Counted from the first letter of the stretch, positions 8,302 through 16,153 are shown. The stretch: DNA of 18,438 nucleotides from JAGTVG01 sp964389805 (GCA_964389805.1 CAYMFU010000286.1:1-18438); one strand, 5' to 3'. The notes: generated by a model not told the origin, from the letters alone. Numbers and translations: made by a program.

Positions 8302-9375
8302 TTAAGTCGATAATAGACTTTTATCAAAAGGTATTGAACGCCCTTCCTTTGAGCTTTGGAAAGCCAGTTCAATGGCATGAATGTTCATTAAAGCTTCCTG
8401 TGGGGTCACCTTCAAATCTGCCCCGGTTCTTATAACTTCGTAGATATTATCATAAAAGGCCAGATAATTTCCGGGTTCTGATTCTACTTTCTTCACTACA
8501 TGCTCCCCATTGATCTCTGTATTTAATGTTCCCCATAAAGCTTCTTCCTCCACTCCCCATCCGGGTGTTCCGGGCAGATCCCCAACTTTTAAAGCGGCTT
8601 CCTGTACATCCAAACCATATTTTACGAAAGATCCTAAGGTGCCATGAACAACAAACCTGGGATACGGTTCCCTTACCAGATAGGAGGAATGCAGGCGTAC
8701 CTTCTCTTCCTTATACTGTAAATAAACCTCAAAAAAATCGTCTACTTTGGAATCAGCTCTCATACTCCGAATATCAGCAGCAACAGCATCCGGTGGCCCA
8801 AATAGAACTATAGCCTGATCAATTAAATGGGGCCCTAAATTGTATAACAGTCCGGATCCTGGCCCGGTCTCTTCTTTCCAGGTATTAGGTTGTATATAGT
8901 TTCTGTACCTGTCAAAGTTCCCATTAAATTCAACGATCTTCCCTAAAAGCCCTTCGTCGATAATTTCCCTGACAGTAAGAAAATCACTGTCCCATCGCCT
9001 GTTCTGAAACACACTTAAAACCAATCCCTTCTCCCGGGCCAGCTGTATCAATTCCTTGCCCTCCTCAATGGTATTGGTCATAGGTTTTTCGATCATAACA
9101 TGCTTTCCGGCCTCCAGAGCCATCCGGGCATGTAGATAATGCGTATCATTGGTTGCATTTACAACGACAAGCTCTACTTCTGAATCCTGAATAAGTTCAT
9201 CAATAGTTCGAACAAGCTCAATGTGTTCATATTTATCCATAGCAGTATCCTTTGTTCTCTGCAGGACAGATTTCAGGTGAAACCCTGGATGAACATTCAG
9301 TAAAGGACCATGAAATACCATTCCGGACATACCGAATGAGGTCATAGCAGCTACTATTTTTCTCTCTTTCTCCAT
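8302..9375 (-). CDS. Gfo/Idh/MocA family NAD(P)-dependent oxidoreductase
   Basis: A 357-residue protein of the usual family length. It has an N-terminal Rossmann fold with TSFGMSGMVFHGPLL, which resembles the scyllo-inositol dehydrogenase (IolW/YdgJ-like) branch. The first Gly of the GxGxxG turn is replaced by Ser here (SFGMSG). The cofactor/catalytic EKP is at 96-98, preceded by NATNDTHY and HARMALEAGKHVM. The C-terminal domain has NLGPHLIDQA with His183 and Asp186 as the catalytic pair. No signal peptide is present, so it is cytoplasmic. It probably oxidises or reduces a sugar or polyol. The PmoA-like gene lies 141 bp upstream on the same strand, and the two families are often found together. 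The exact substrate is not deducible. Confidence 0.88.
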   Translation of the reverse strand: MEKERKIVAAMTSFGMSGMVFHGPLLNVHPGFHLKSVLQRTKDTAMDKYEHIELVRTIDELIQDSEVELVVVNATNDTHYLHARMALEAGKHVMIEKPMTNTIEEGKELIQLAREKGLVLSVFQNRRWDSDFLTVREIIDEGLLGKIVEFNGNFDRYRNYIQPNTWKEETGPGSGLLYNLGPHLIDQAIVLFGPPDAVAADIRSMRADSKVDDFFEVYLQYKEEKVRLHSSYLVREPYPRFVVHGTLGSFVKYGLDVQEAALKVGDLPGTPGWGVEEEALWGTLNTEINGEHVVKKVESEPGNYLAFYDNIYEVIRTGADLKVTPQEALMNIHAIELAFQSSKEGRSIPFDKSLLST

Positions 9376-9516
9376 TAAAATATCTTAAATATTAAGTTGA
9401 TTACATTATTTCAATTTAGTCGTCTTATCGCTTTGAAACGCCTGATTAAAAGACAAACGATTGCACAGGCAATATAAGGTGGATATTCGAACTAAAATGC
9501 GCGCCAATAACCTGGT

Positions 9517-10593
9517 TTATTTTCCAAACATACTTACAAATTTTTCATATTCCCTATTTATCACAGAATCAATGGGTTCTACCTCATTGTATATATATAT
9601 CCTGTATTTTAAGGTTACTGACTCATCTGCATGAAGAAAGAAGTTAAAGGATTCTTTTCCCCTGGTATAAGCCTGTGAACCAAAAGGATTGGCAGAAAAC
9701 AGGCCATATTCCCTGGCATGCCAATGTGTAGGATGATTGGGATTCTCAGGATGGTCCATAATGATAATTCCAGCCTCTTCGCCATCAATATCTGTTCCAA
9801 GTCTGACCCATTTGGCACGTTGTCCCCAAACACCCGGACCTTCAATCCCCTCGCTGTTCAGGTAATGTCCCCTCGATCTGTTCCCATCATTAACTTTTAC
9901 TTCAACAGGCACCATATTTTCATCAAATACTTCAATAGTATTTTCTCCCGGAAGTTCCATTGCTCGATTGACTCTTATGGCCATCATACCCTCTTTCGAA
10001 TCTTTAAATAATACGTTAAGATCAGTGGCTGTCAGGGTAGTGATCCTGTCAATAGTCCTGACGTTTTCACTTCCCCGGAAATAATATTTGGTATTTTCTT
10101 CTAAAATTACCCTTCCATCAGGTCTTTCCCACTCAGCTGAAACTTCAAGATATCCAAAGTCATCCCCATTCTTGATCTCTTCAATTGACTCATGGAATAT
10201 GGTGCCATAGTGGGGCTTTCGATTATCAGGAATTGAATCAGAGTTGTTCCAGAAATCAAGGCCATCCGTATCCCCATGGTTTAGCCACATCCCTACGTGA
10301 TGCGGATGATCTATGCGTTCCCAGGGTTGGGGATTCAGGGGAAAACCCCTTGTTAGTGTCTTGCCGGAAGCTGTCGTCAACGGAAAGAGGACTGGTTTTT
10401 TTATGGATTCAGGATAAATGTATGCAGTGAATAATTGTTGATCAATATATACCTCGACTTTTTTATCAGCATCTTTCTTGATGAGCTTGATTCGTTTTTC
10501 CCCCTTTTTCTTTCCACTTCCTTCGCTATTTCTTTCTGTCGTCCCGCAGCTGATCAGGGATAATGTGATCAGTGCAATTATTATTCGTTTCAT
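9517..10593 (-). CDS. PmoA (DUF6807) family lipoprotein
   Basis: A 358-residue lipoprotein (lipobox LISC, Cys16, then a Lys/Gly-rich linker to about 35). The mature protein follows the DUF6807 (PmoA-like) pattern: RGFPLNPQPWERIDHPHHVGMW (residues about 82-103, quoted in part) with His96, His98 and His99, then NHGDTDGLDFW. Near the end come THWHAREYGLFSANPFG and a final beta strand region. Despite the PmoA label, these proteins are not methane mono-oxygenase subunits. In Bacteroidota they sit next to Gfo/Idh/MocA dehydrogenases and sugar-utilisation genes, as here. A role in periplasmic carbohydrate metabolism is inferred, and the conserved His cluster suggests a metal or sugar site. The gene is divergent from the ECF sigma gene across 167 bp. 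Confidence 0.85.
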   Translation of the reverse strand: MKRIIIALITLSLISCGTTERNSEGSGKKKGEKRIKLIKKDADKKVEVYIDQQLFTAYIYPESIKKPVLFPLTTASGKTLTRGFPLNPQPWERIDHPHHVGMWLNHGDTDGLDFWNNSDSIPDNRKPHYGTIFHESIEEIKNGDDFGYLEVSAEWERPDGRVILEENTKYYFRGSENVRTIDRITTLTATDLNVLFKDSKEGMMAIRVNRAMELPGENTIEVFDENMVPVEVKVNDGNRSRGHYLNSEGIEGPGVWGQRAKWVRLGTDIDGEEAGIIIMDHPENPNHPTHWHAREYGLFSANPFGSQAYTRGKESFNFFLHADESVTLKYRIYIYNEVEPIDSVINREYEKFVSMFGK

Positions 10594-10760
10594 GTTAATT
10601 CTTTAAATATTAAAAAATTTATATCATTTGATAATCTTCAATCTCTGCACTTCGTGTAAAAAAGTATTGTAGTTTATAAAATTGATGAATTCAAAGCTTT
10701 TTTTAAAGCCATGCAACCTTTTTTTTTTAATTTACATCATTACACTGAACGCTTTTCCGG

Positions 10761-11342
10761 ATGAGGTTGAAAATAAATAAGTCGGCAAGTTTAGAAGAGG
10801 TTGTCAAGGGATGTCGAAAACGAAATCCAAAGGCACAAACTGAGCTGTTTAACAGGTTCTCAGGACGATTTACCGGCATTTGCCGACGGTATGTTGGCAC
10901 TGTTGACCAGGCGGAAGATATTATGATCAGTGGCTTTATGAAAATATTTGAAAAGATACATCAATTTAAAGGCGAAGGCAGTTTTGAAGCGTGGATGACA
11001 CGCATTATGGTGAATGAGTCATTAAGCTTCATACGGAGGAATAAAAACATGTGGTTAAATGTTTCAATAGAAAGTGCCGACAAAGAACCGGACTACAAGA
11101 TGGCCGACAGTCAACTGGATGCCGAACAAGCACTCCTCCTGATTGATGAGTTACCTATAGGATACCGTACTGTTTTCAATCTGTATGTGATGGAAGGGTA
11201 TAGCCATAAGGAAATTGGCGAACTCTTGCAGATTACGTCAGGCGCTTCAAAGTCGCAGCTCAGCAGGGCAAAAGCTCGTCTTAAAAGTAAAATTCTTGCT
11301 TTGGAAGAAAAAATGAAAAAAAGAAATCATGGAAAGAAATAA
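10761..11342 (+). CDS. ECF sigma-70 family RNA polymerase sigma factor
   Basis: A 193-residue protein. Region 2 is at about 15-95 (AQTELFNRFSGRFTGICRRYVG, quoted in part, then QAEDIMISGFMKIFEKIHQFKGEGSFEAWM and the -10 reading RIMVNESLSFIRR). Region 4 is at about 125-180 (LPIGYRTVFNLYVMEGYSHK, EIGELLQITSGASKSQLSRAK), the form typical of Bacteroidota ECF factors. The gene overlaps the next by 14 bp, and that one overlaps the third by 4 bp, giving a tight sigma / anti-sigma-like / outer-membrane protein unit. This suggests an envelope-signal circuit in which the membrane protein holds the sigma factor until a signal arrives. Target promoters are unknown. Confidence 0.92.
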   Translation: MRLKINKSASLEEVVKGCRKRNPKAQTELFNRFSGRFTGICRRYVGTVDQAEDIMISGFMKIFEKIHQFKGEGSFEAWMTRIMVNESLSFIRRNKNMWLNVSIESADKEPDYKMADSQLDAEQALLLIDELPIGYRTVFNLYVMEGYSHKEIGELLQITSGASKSQLSRAKARLKSKILALEEKMKKRNHGKK

Positions 11343-12135
11343 AATAGAAAGTCTTTTTAAGGGTAAACTCGAAGGATTTACTATAGAGCCTTCCAATGAG
11401 GCCCGGGAAAGATTTGCCGGTAAGATACAGTACCAGAGACGGAGAGTAATGATAAAGAGAATAAGTATTGCGGCAAGTATATTGCTGTTAATGTTCGCTG
11501 GAATTTATTCTATAAGAATCTTTGAAACTGATAAGATTGACCTCAGTATGGGTGAATCATTTGATGCCGGGGATGGTTCTGAGATTGCTATACTTAATGA
11601 AGTACCCGGTCCACGATCAAATCCTCCGGAGCAAAATGAGAATCCCGCTTTGGACGAAGAAACAGTCATCAATATGGAATATTCCTCAACAAGGAACTCT
11701 GAACTAAGTACAGTCCGAAATATTTCCCAAAACGCTGAGGAAAATGAGATCAATAATATCGATCCGGAGGCCGGCGCTGAAGAATTTGTTGGTACGGATC
11801 AGGAATATGATGAATCAATTGCCAGGCAGGTAGAAAAAAGCACCTATATAGAATATTTTGTTGCCGATCCGGATATGTTGAAAAATGAACAATCCGAACA
11901 TGTATCACCATCTGATCAGCAGGCAGAACCAATGAAGATCACCATTGAGTATATCGCGTCGGGAGATAAGAGCAGGCAGTCAGAGTCGAAACGAAGCAAT
12001 TTCTATTCAAAATTGGATAATATGAAATCAGTGGATGAAGTTCTGGGCGATATAAGAACGTATAAAGACAAGCTCTTTGCCCTCGATTTTAAAAAGGAAG
12101 AAAAGATTAACAACGAAGAAAAATCAACAGAATGA
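11329..12135 (+). CDS. Single-pass anti-sigma-like membrane protein
   Basis: A 268-residue protein. The cytoplasmic N-terminus (about 1-42) has ESLFKGKLEGFTIEPSNEA, the pattern of Bacteroidota anti-sigma-type proteins encoded after ECF factors. One membrane segment follows at 43-62 (KRISIAASILLLMFAGIYSI). The periplasmic part is about 200 residues, acidic and Asn/Ser/Glu-rich, and seems disordered until a final amphipathic stretch (MKSVDEVLGDIRTYKDKLFALD). Its start lies inside the sigma gene and its stop overlaps the next ATG, so translation is coupled on both sides. No catalytic or zinc-binding (HxxxCxxC) motif is present, so it is not a ZAS-type anti-sigma. The anti-sigma role is inferred from position and topology. 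Confidence 0.72.
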   Translation: MERNKIESLFKGKLEGFTIEPSNEARERFAGKIQYQRRRVMIKRISIAASILLLMFAGIYSIRIFETDKIDLSMGESFDAGDGSEIAILNEVPGPRSNPPEQNENPALDEETVINMEYSSTRNSELSTVRNISQNAEENEINNIDPEAGAEEFVGTDQEYDESIARQVEKSTYIEYFVADPDMLKNEQSEHVSPSDQQAEPMKITIEYIASGDKSRQSESKRSNFYSKLDNMKSVDEVLGDIRTYKDKLFALDFKKEEKINNEEKSTE

Positions 12136-13193
12136 AAACAATATTTACTACTATACTTATTTTCAGCACCATTATTTTATCCGCAGCTATTTCACCGGAA
12201 CTTCCTGGTATGGTTGTTAAGGATACAGTGGTGATCAATTTTGGAAATAAATCCAAGATCATGATCCTGGTGGATGACCCTGCAGAACTCAAAAAGATCA
12301 GTGAATTCGACTTGAATAAAATGCTAAAGGACTTGAGCATTTCAGTCGATACCATGAACAACGATGAGCAATACCTGAAAATAGAAGATGAAACGGGTGA
12401 AAAGTACCTTAACGATACGAGTATTATTGTAGAGCAAGGTACGGTGATTGATGTGGAAGCGCTTAAGGAGGAGATCAAGGATGAACTCAGGGATGAGATG
12501 GAGACCGAAGCGAGGGAGGAGTCATCAAGAAAGAAAAAGGAATATAAGAGAACCAGAAGTTATTTTAATTTTGAATTTGGCATGAATAACTGGCTTCAGA
12601 ATGGAAGGTATCCTAATGAAACCAATGCTTTATACACAGTAAGGAACTGGGGTTCCTGGTATGTTGCCCTGGCCAATACAAACCGCGTGCATGTGAGTGG
12701 GTCCTTCTACCTGGATTTTGGGGCCAATATCAGCTGGTATAATTTTAAGTTTCAAAATGACCGGACGCGGTTAGATAAAGCTGAAACAGAGGTCGTTTTT
12801 TGGGAGGACAATTTAGTACAAGGCCCGATTAAAAGTAAATTAACCATCAGTTACATTAACGCTACACTCGTTCCGGTATTCAGTTTTGGAAGATCGGGCA
12901 GGAAGCGTGATTTATTTAACTGGGATTATTACGATAAAGGATTCAGGATTGGTTTGGGAGGATATATCGGATATCGATTATGGAGTTTTACAAAATATAC
13001 CTGGCGTGAAAGCGGCACTAAAAATAAAAATCATGAAAAGGGAGATTACTTTTTGAATAACTTCCGCTATGGTGCCCGGTTTATCATGGGATTCAGAGTT
13101 TTTGACATTTTTGTGAATTATGACATCAATACCATATTTATTGAGGATAGAGGACCCTCATTGAACGGACTTAGTTTTGGGATAATATTATAA
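12132..13193 (+). CDS. Outer-membrane beta-barrel protein of the ECF operon
   Basis: A 353-residue exported protein. The signal peptide covers about 1-20. Residues 25-105 form a periplasmic-looking beta/alpha part (VVINFGNKSKIMILVDD). A highly charged helix at about 105-140 (EALKEEIKDELRDEMETEAR) could be a coiled coil. From about 142 onward, alternating aromatic strands (YFNFEFGMNNWLQNG, SFYLDFGANISWYNFKF) run to a C-terminal SFGIIL, consistent with an outer-membrane barrel of the type found behind ECF/anti-sigma pairs in Bacteroidota. It overlaps the anti-sigma-like gene by 4 bp. It may be the sensor, or simply the output of the circuit. No TonB box or plug is visible, so it is not a SusC-type FecA signal transducer. 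Confidence 0.72.
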   Translation: MKTIFTTILIFSTIILSAAISPELPGMVVKDTVVINFGNKSKIMILVDDPAELKKISEFDLNKMLKDLSISVDTMNNDEQYLKIEDETGEKYLNDTSIIVEQGTVIDVEALKEEIKDELRDEMETEAREESSRKKKEYKRTRSYFNFEFGMNNWLQNGRYPNETNALYTVRNWGSWYVALANTNRVHVSGSFYLDFGANISWYNFKFQNDRTRLDKAETEVVFWEDNLVQGPIKSKLTISYINATLVPVFSFGRSGRKRDLFNWDYYDKGFRIGLGGYIGYRLWSFTKYTWRESGTKNKNHEKGDYFLNNFRYGARFIMGFRVFDIFVNYDINTIFIEDRGPSLNGLSFGIIL

Positions 13194-13319
13194 TGCTTGA
13201 TTAAAAAATCCTATTTTATCTGAAGTTCCGGGAATCTTTAAATCTATTGTATTGTTCTGGTTCTTTCACCTATTTTTCTATTAAAACCATTTTTTTTATT
13301 TAAAGGGAACTTATTTTAA

Positions 13320-13344
13320 TCAATATATGTTTCATATGTATTGA
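13320..13344. promoter_or_regulatory. Imperfect inverted repeat upstream of the LuxR-type gene
   Basis: TCAATA-TATG, a TTT loop, then CATA-tg-TATTGA form ten complementary pairs with a 2-nt bulge, about 50 bp before the ATG at 13394. The position fits an operator, perhaps for autoregulation. AT-rich DNA makes such repeats common, so confidence is low. Confidence 0.3.
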
Positions 13345-13393
13345 TAGTAACATAAAAGGATACCCCGAAAAATATTATATTATTTAGTTATCT

Positions 13394-14077
13394 ATGACAG
13401 CATCACCCACTGACATTTTTATTGGTTATGATGATAAGCTTGTATATGAAGGTATGGCCTCCATGTTGTATGCTAAACCTGCATATAACGTACTTGGGGG
13501 AGCAAAAAACGGAGACGATGTATTCAAACGTTTAAAATTTGAGAATCCGAAAGTGATCATTTTAGAATTGGGGATCCCCTCAACAGCCAATATAGAATAC
13601 TTGAAAATAGTTAATGTCAAACATCCGATTCCTAAAACCATGCTGATTTCCTCAATATGTAATAATGGAAACATCAGCAAAATTATGGATACCGGAATTC
13701 AATCTTTTATGCTAAAAAGCTGTAGTAAAGAAGACTTTTTTAATGCCTTATCCCATCTGGATGACAATAAAAAATATTACTGCTCTACCATTACACAGAT
13801 GCTTCTGAAGGAGTATCATGATATGAAAGATAAAGAGAACAGTTTGCTTACACAAAGGGAGCTAGATGTACTGAGAGGGCTTGTAAATGGCAATACAAAT
13901 AAAGAAATCTCCATCAATCTTAATATCAACGAATCAACGGTAAAAACGCACAGGAAGAACCTCATGAATAAAGTAGGAGCTGGGAACTTATTTTCTCTTG
14001 TAAGATATGCTTGCAGAAATAAATTAATTGATTTCGGAATGGATTCCTTTTGTTTGGGTTGTCCATACAGGCAATGA
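13394..14077 (+). CDS. NarL/LuxR-type regulator with non-canonical receiver domain
   Basis: A 227-residue two-domain protein. The receiver spans about 6-122 and keeps the acidic pair (YDDK, Asp13-Asp14), the Ser of ISS (86-87) and the Lys of MLKS (108). The phosphorylation site is VIILELGIP, with Glu58 where Asp is expected. The HTH at about 150-210 (LTQRELDVLRGLVNGNTNKE, ESTVKTHRKNLMNKVGA) is a standard LuxR/GerE helix-turn-helix. A 12-residue tail ends with FCLGCPYRQ, giving a CxxC pair (Cys220, Cys223). Asp to Glu often mimics the phosphorylated state, so the protein may act without a histidine kinase, and none is adjacent. The CxxC could bind metal or sense redox state. The next three plus-strand genes are candidate targets by position. 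Confidence 0.87.
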   Translation: MTASPTDIFIGYDDKLVYEGMASMLYAKPAYNVLGGAKNGDDVFKRLKFENPKVIILELGIPSTANIEYLKIVNVKHPIPKTMLISSICNNGNISKIMDTGIQSFMLKSCSKEDFFNALSHLDDNKKYYCSTITQMLLKEYHDMKDKENSLLTQRELDVLRGLVNGNTNKEISINLNINESTVKTHRKNLMNKVGAGNLFSLVRYACRNKLIDFGMDSFCLGCPYRQ

Positions 14078-14223
14078 CATAGTCTTTGTAATGAATTTTC
14101 ATTTCCCTCAATAGATTAGATAGTATTCTACTAATCAGGCCCCGCTATATTAATTATCCGAATTGTGTTCCCCTAAAGTTATCGATTTTTGTCTGATAAA
14201 ATGATCAATGATCGGCTTTTGTT

Positions 14224-14258
14224 GTATTGATTCTGAATTTCTAAAATTATAGATTTAG
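14224..14258 (+). promoter_or_regulatory. Putative promoter of the 14335 lipoprotein gene
   Basis: GTATTGATT at 14224-14232, a 17-nt spacer, and TAGATTTAG at 14250-14258. This fits the Bacteroidota primary-sigma pattern (TTG about 20 nt before TAnnTTTG, here with A as the last base). The same block with identical spacing stands before the 16154 gene. The leader after it is about 77 nt and holds a small hairpin (GCGGG/CCCGT, 14273-14287). Confidence 0.45.
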
Positions 14259-14334
14259 CATGATTGAGAAATGCGGGAAATACCCGTCTTAAAATTAATT
14301 CACACATAGAAAAATTAACCTAACAACAACAGTC

Positions 14335-15588
14335 ATGAAAAATCTTATAGCTTCTTTATTCATATTGTTGCTTTTTGCAAGCATCGGATGTAATCCTGAT
14401 GATGAGCTTTTGCAAAAACGATCCCATAGTGAAGTCAATCCTTCAAACACGTCAACCGGATTATTTGCTGATAATTCAGCAGATAAAGAATTAGAACTTT
14501 TTGGCGGCAAAGAGATTTGTGGACAAATTATCGAAAAACCCATGTTGTCAAATGGCAACTTTATCGGGGGGAGTTTATTTATTGCTAATACCGAAGACCA
14601 GTTGTTATTTAAGTTTGTCCCTGTGGAGGGCTGGCAGATCACTGAAGTTAATCTATATTTTGGAAGTCTCGTAGAAATCCCTGCTTCACAAAGTGGAAAT
14701 CCACAATTTTCAGAATTCGCGAATACATATATATATAATCCACCCCTCCCAGAGGTTTCTATTCCTTTCGATCTTTTAGATATAGAAATCGAAGATGATG
14801 GGAATATAACCATCGTTGCGCATGCAAAAATAACTGACGGTGACGAATTGGATCCCGCAGTAAAGTCGATCATTGCACAGTGGGATGATGATGACTTATT
14901 ATTTTTGGGCCCTCGAAGGGGGGGTGGTTTTTTATATGAGATACAATCCTGTGACATTGATCCGTATGGCGCCTCAGGAGATGACGATGCAGTTTCGGGA
15001 ATGGAAGACGAATTACTGGTTGATCCTTTATGCGTTAATCCTGATCAATGGTCTTTATTTAACAAGAAGAATGATCCGGATCAGGTAGAGATTTTGGGAG
15101 AGGTTGAGTTTTCCACGGATGCTGAAAACATGATTTTTTCATTTTCTGTAGAACCGGATTGGATGATCTCATCTATTCATGTAAACGTTGGAGATTTTGA
15201 TGGCGATCAATTCAACGCGAGCGGCAACGTTCCAAAGGGCAGGTATGATTTCAGTATGTCATATGAACCAGCAGAGGTGGCCACTATAGAGGATCCGCTT
15301 GAATTTCCTGTTCAATTGTTAGAGATAGAAGAAGACCTTGATGAGAATGGTTGTGGGAAGTTCTATGTGCAGGCTACTTTATACCAGGAAGTATACGAAA
15401 ATGATATCCTCATAAGTATTACTCAATCTGTTTCTATAGCCTGGTCAGAAAATCTCAATGCAAGTAGCCGGCATGGAGGAGGATCCTTAGCTGGCGGATC
15501 CCAAGGAGGAGGAAGTGGTTCTCAAGGAGGTGGCTCTGTTGATCCAGCCAGTATGATCTTGTGCCTGGATGTTTGTACAACTGAGTGA
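14335..15588 (+). CDS. Acidic lipoprotein with duplicated domain and Gly/Ser tail
   Basis: A 417-residue protein I do not recognise. The signal ends in SIGC (Cys19), followed by NPDDE, an acidic stretch like the surface-export signals of Bacteroidota lipoproteins. Two related units follow. Unit 1 (about 75-200) has FKFVPVEGWQITEVNLYFG, IPFDLLDIEIEDDGN, an IAQW and RRGGG. Unit 2 (about 253-385) has FSFSVEPDWMISSIHVNVG, FPVQLLEIEEDLDENG, an IAW and RHGGG. Each is a beta-rich module with matching Trp, LL-I-ED and a terminal R-x-GGG. After unit 2 the Gly stretch expands into GGS/QGGGS repeats (381-401), and the end has two Cys (C410, C414). There are few basic residues, so the protein is very acidic and may bind divalent cations. 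It is probably anchored to the outer membrane and cell-surface exposed. No enzyme motif was seen. Confidence 0.7.
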   Translation: MKNLIASLFILLLFASIGCNPDDELLQKRSHSEVNPSNTSTGLFADNSADKELELFGGKEICGQIIEKPMLSNGNFIGGSLFIANTEDQLLFKFVPVEGWQITEVNLYFGSLVEIPASQSGNPQFSEFANTYIYNPPLPEVSIPFDLLDIEIEDDGNITIVAHAKITDGDELDPAVKSIIAQWDDDDLLFLGPRRGGGFLYEIQSCDIDPYGASGDDDAVSGMEDELLVDPLCVNPDQWSLFNKKNDPDQVEILGEVEFSTDAENMIFSFSVEPDWMISSIHVNVGDFDGDQFNASGNVPKGRYDFSMSYEPAEVATIEDPLEFPVQLLEIEEDLDENGCGKFYVQATLYQEVYENDILISITQSVSIAWSENLNASSRHGGGSLAGGSQGGGSGSQGGGSVDPASMILCLDVCTTE

Positions 15589-16022
15589 TTTTTATTTGAC
15601 AACTGATAATAAAACAAATTATTGAATGAATTGGTATGGAGAAATTATATTGCTTCGATCCAGAGCATTTATACATAATCCATTTCTAAAATTATCTCAA
15701 AATATTAAATACCGCTGAGACGCTAAGAAACATTTGGTATAAAATAAATCCGAATTAACTTATGATGTAAATGAATCAATATTGAAATATAGTAAATCAT
15801 CCATAATATTCTGATCCAATTATTTTTTATTATTTACTCCTTTATATTTCACTTGTTTAAACTGACTATGTTATAGCGGTTGAATCAGTTCGCTTAATTG
15901 AGTTATTTAAGGTTAGAAGGGCAGACAAAAAGTATTATCCCACTCAACTATTTAATTATTTCTCAGGTACAATTTTAGTTTATCAGAATATAGATTCAAG
16001 CCAGAAAAGATAGCCTTCTAAC

Positions 16023-16057
16023 GTATTGATTACCAGTGTATAAGAAATTATATTTAG
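16023..16057 (+). promoter_or_regulatory. Putative promoter of the 16154 lipoprotein gene
   Basis: GTATTGATT at 16023-16031, a 17-nt spacer, and TATATTTAG at 16049-16057. It is the twin of the block at 14224-14258: the first element is identical, the second 8/9, the spacing equal, while the spacer itself matches only 7/17. This argues for a kept functional signal rather than a recent copy. Confidence 0.45.
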
Positions 16058-16094
16058 TTTGAGGAAATTTTTCACTTATTACATACTTAATCCA

Positions 16095-16140
16095 AGAAAG
16101 GAGGTTGCCTTAAAGTTTTTAATCGAATTTTTCAACCTTT
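16095..16140 (+). promoter_or_regulatory. Leader hairpin holding a perfect anti-16S (Shine-Dalgarno-like) site
   Basis: AGAAAGGAGGT at 16095-16105 is fully complementary to the usual 3' end of 16S rRNA, but it stands about 48 nt before the ATG at 16154 and has no start codon at normal distance. AGGTTG (16102-16107) can pair with CAACCT (16133-16138), and an inner stem AAAGTT (16112-16117)/AATTTT (16126-16131) can form. Folding would hide part of the site. A role in ribosome loading or control of the 16154 gene is possible but inferred. Confidence 0.35.
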
Positions 16141-16153
16141 AAAAAACCTAATC

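Larger units (their letters stand above)
15589..16153. other. AT-rich intergenic region (565 bp) with promoter and leader of the next gene
   Basis: No credible gene is seen; the best open frame is 30 codons (15626-15718) with no support. The right end holds a promoter-like block (16023-16057) and a leader with a Shine-Dalgarno-like site and hairpin (16095-16140). A 9-bp perfect inverted repeat (GTTAGAAGG 15912-15920, CCTTCTAAC 16014-16022) is present, but it is 93 nt apart and could be chance. Confidence 0.55.

Noticed and set aside
10717..10733. T-rich run before the ECF sigma gene as a terminator
   Set aside because: The preceding AAAGCTTT-type palindrome is AT-rich and weak, and no plus-strand gene ends upstream.
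14295..14957. Minus-strand 220-residue frame
   Set aside because: It lies antisense to the 14335 lipoprotein, has no signal or family pattern, and is Ser/Pro/Lys-rich as expected for an antisense read-out of an acidic gene.
15626..15718. 30-codon open frame in the long intergenic gap
   Set aside because: No ribosome site, no hydrophobic or family pattern; expected by chance in AT-rich DNA.
15912..16022. Perfect 9-bp inverted repeat with 93-nt loop
   Set aside because: In 565 bp of AT-rich DNA such a match is expected by chance, and no further pairing extends it.
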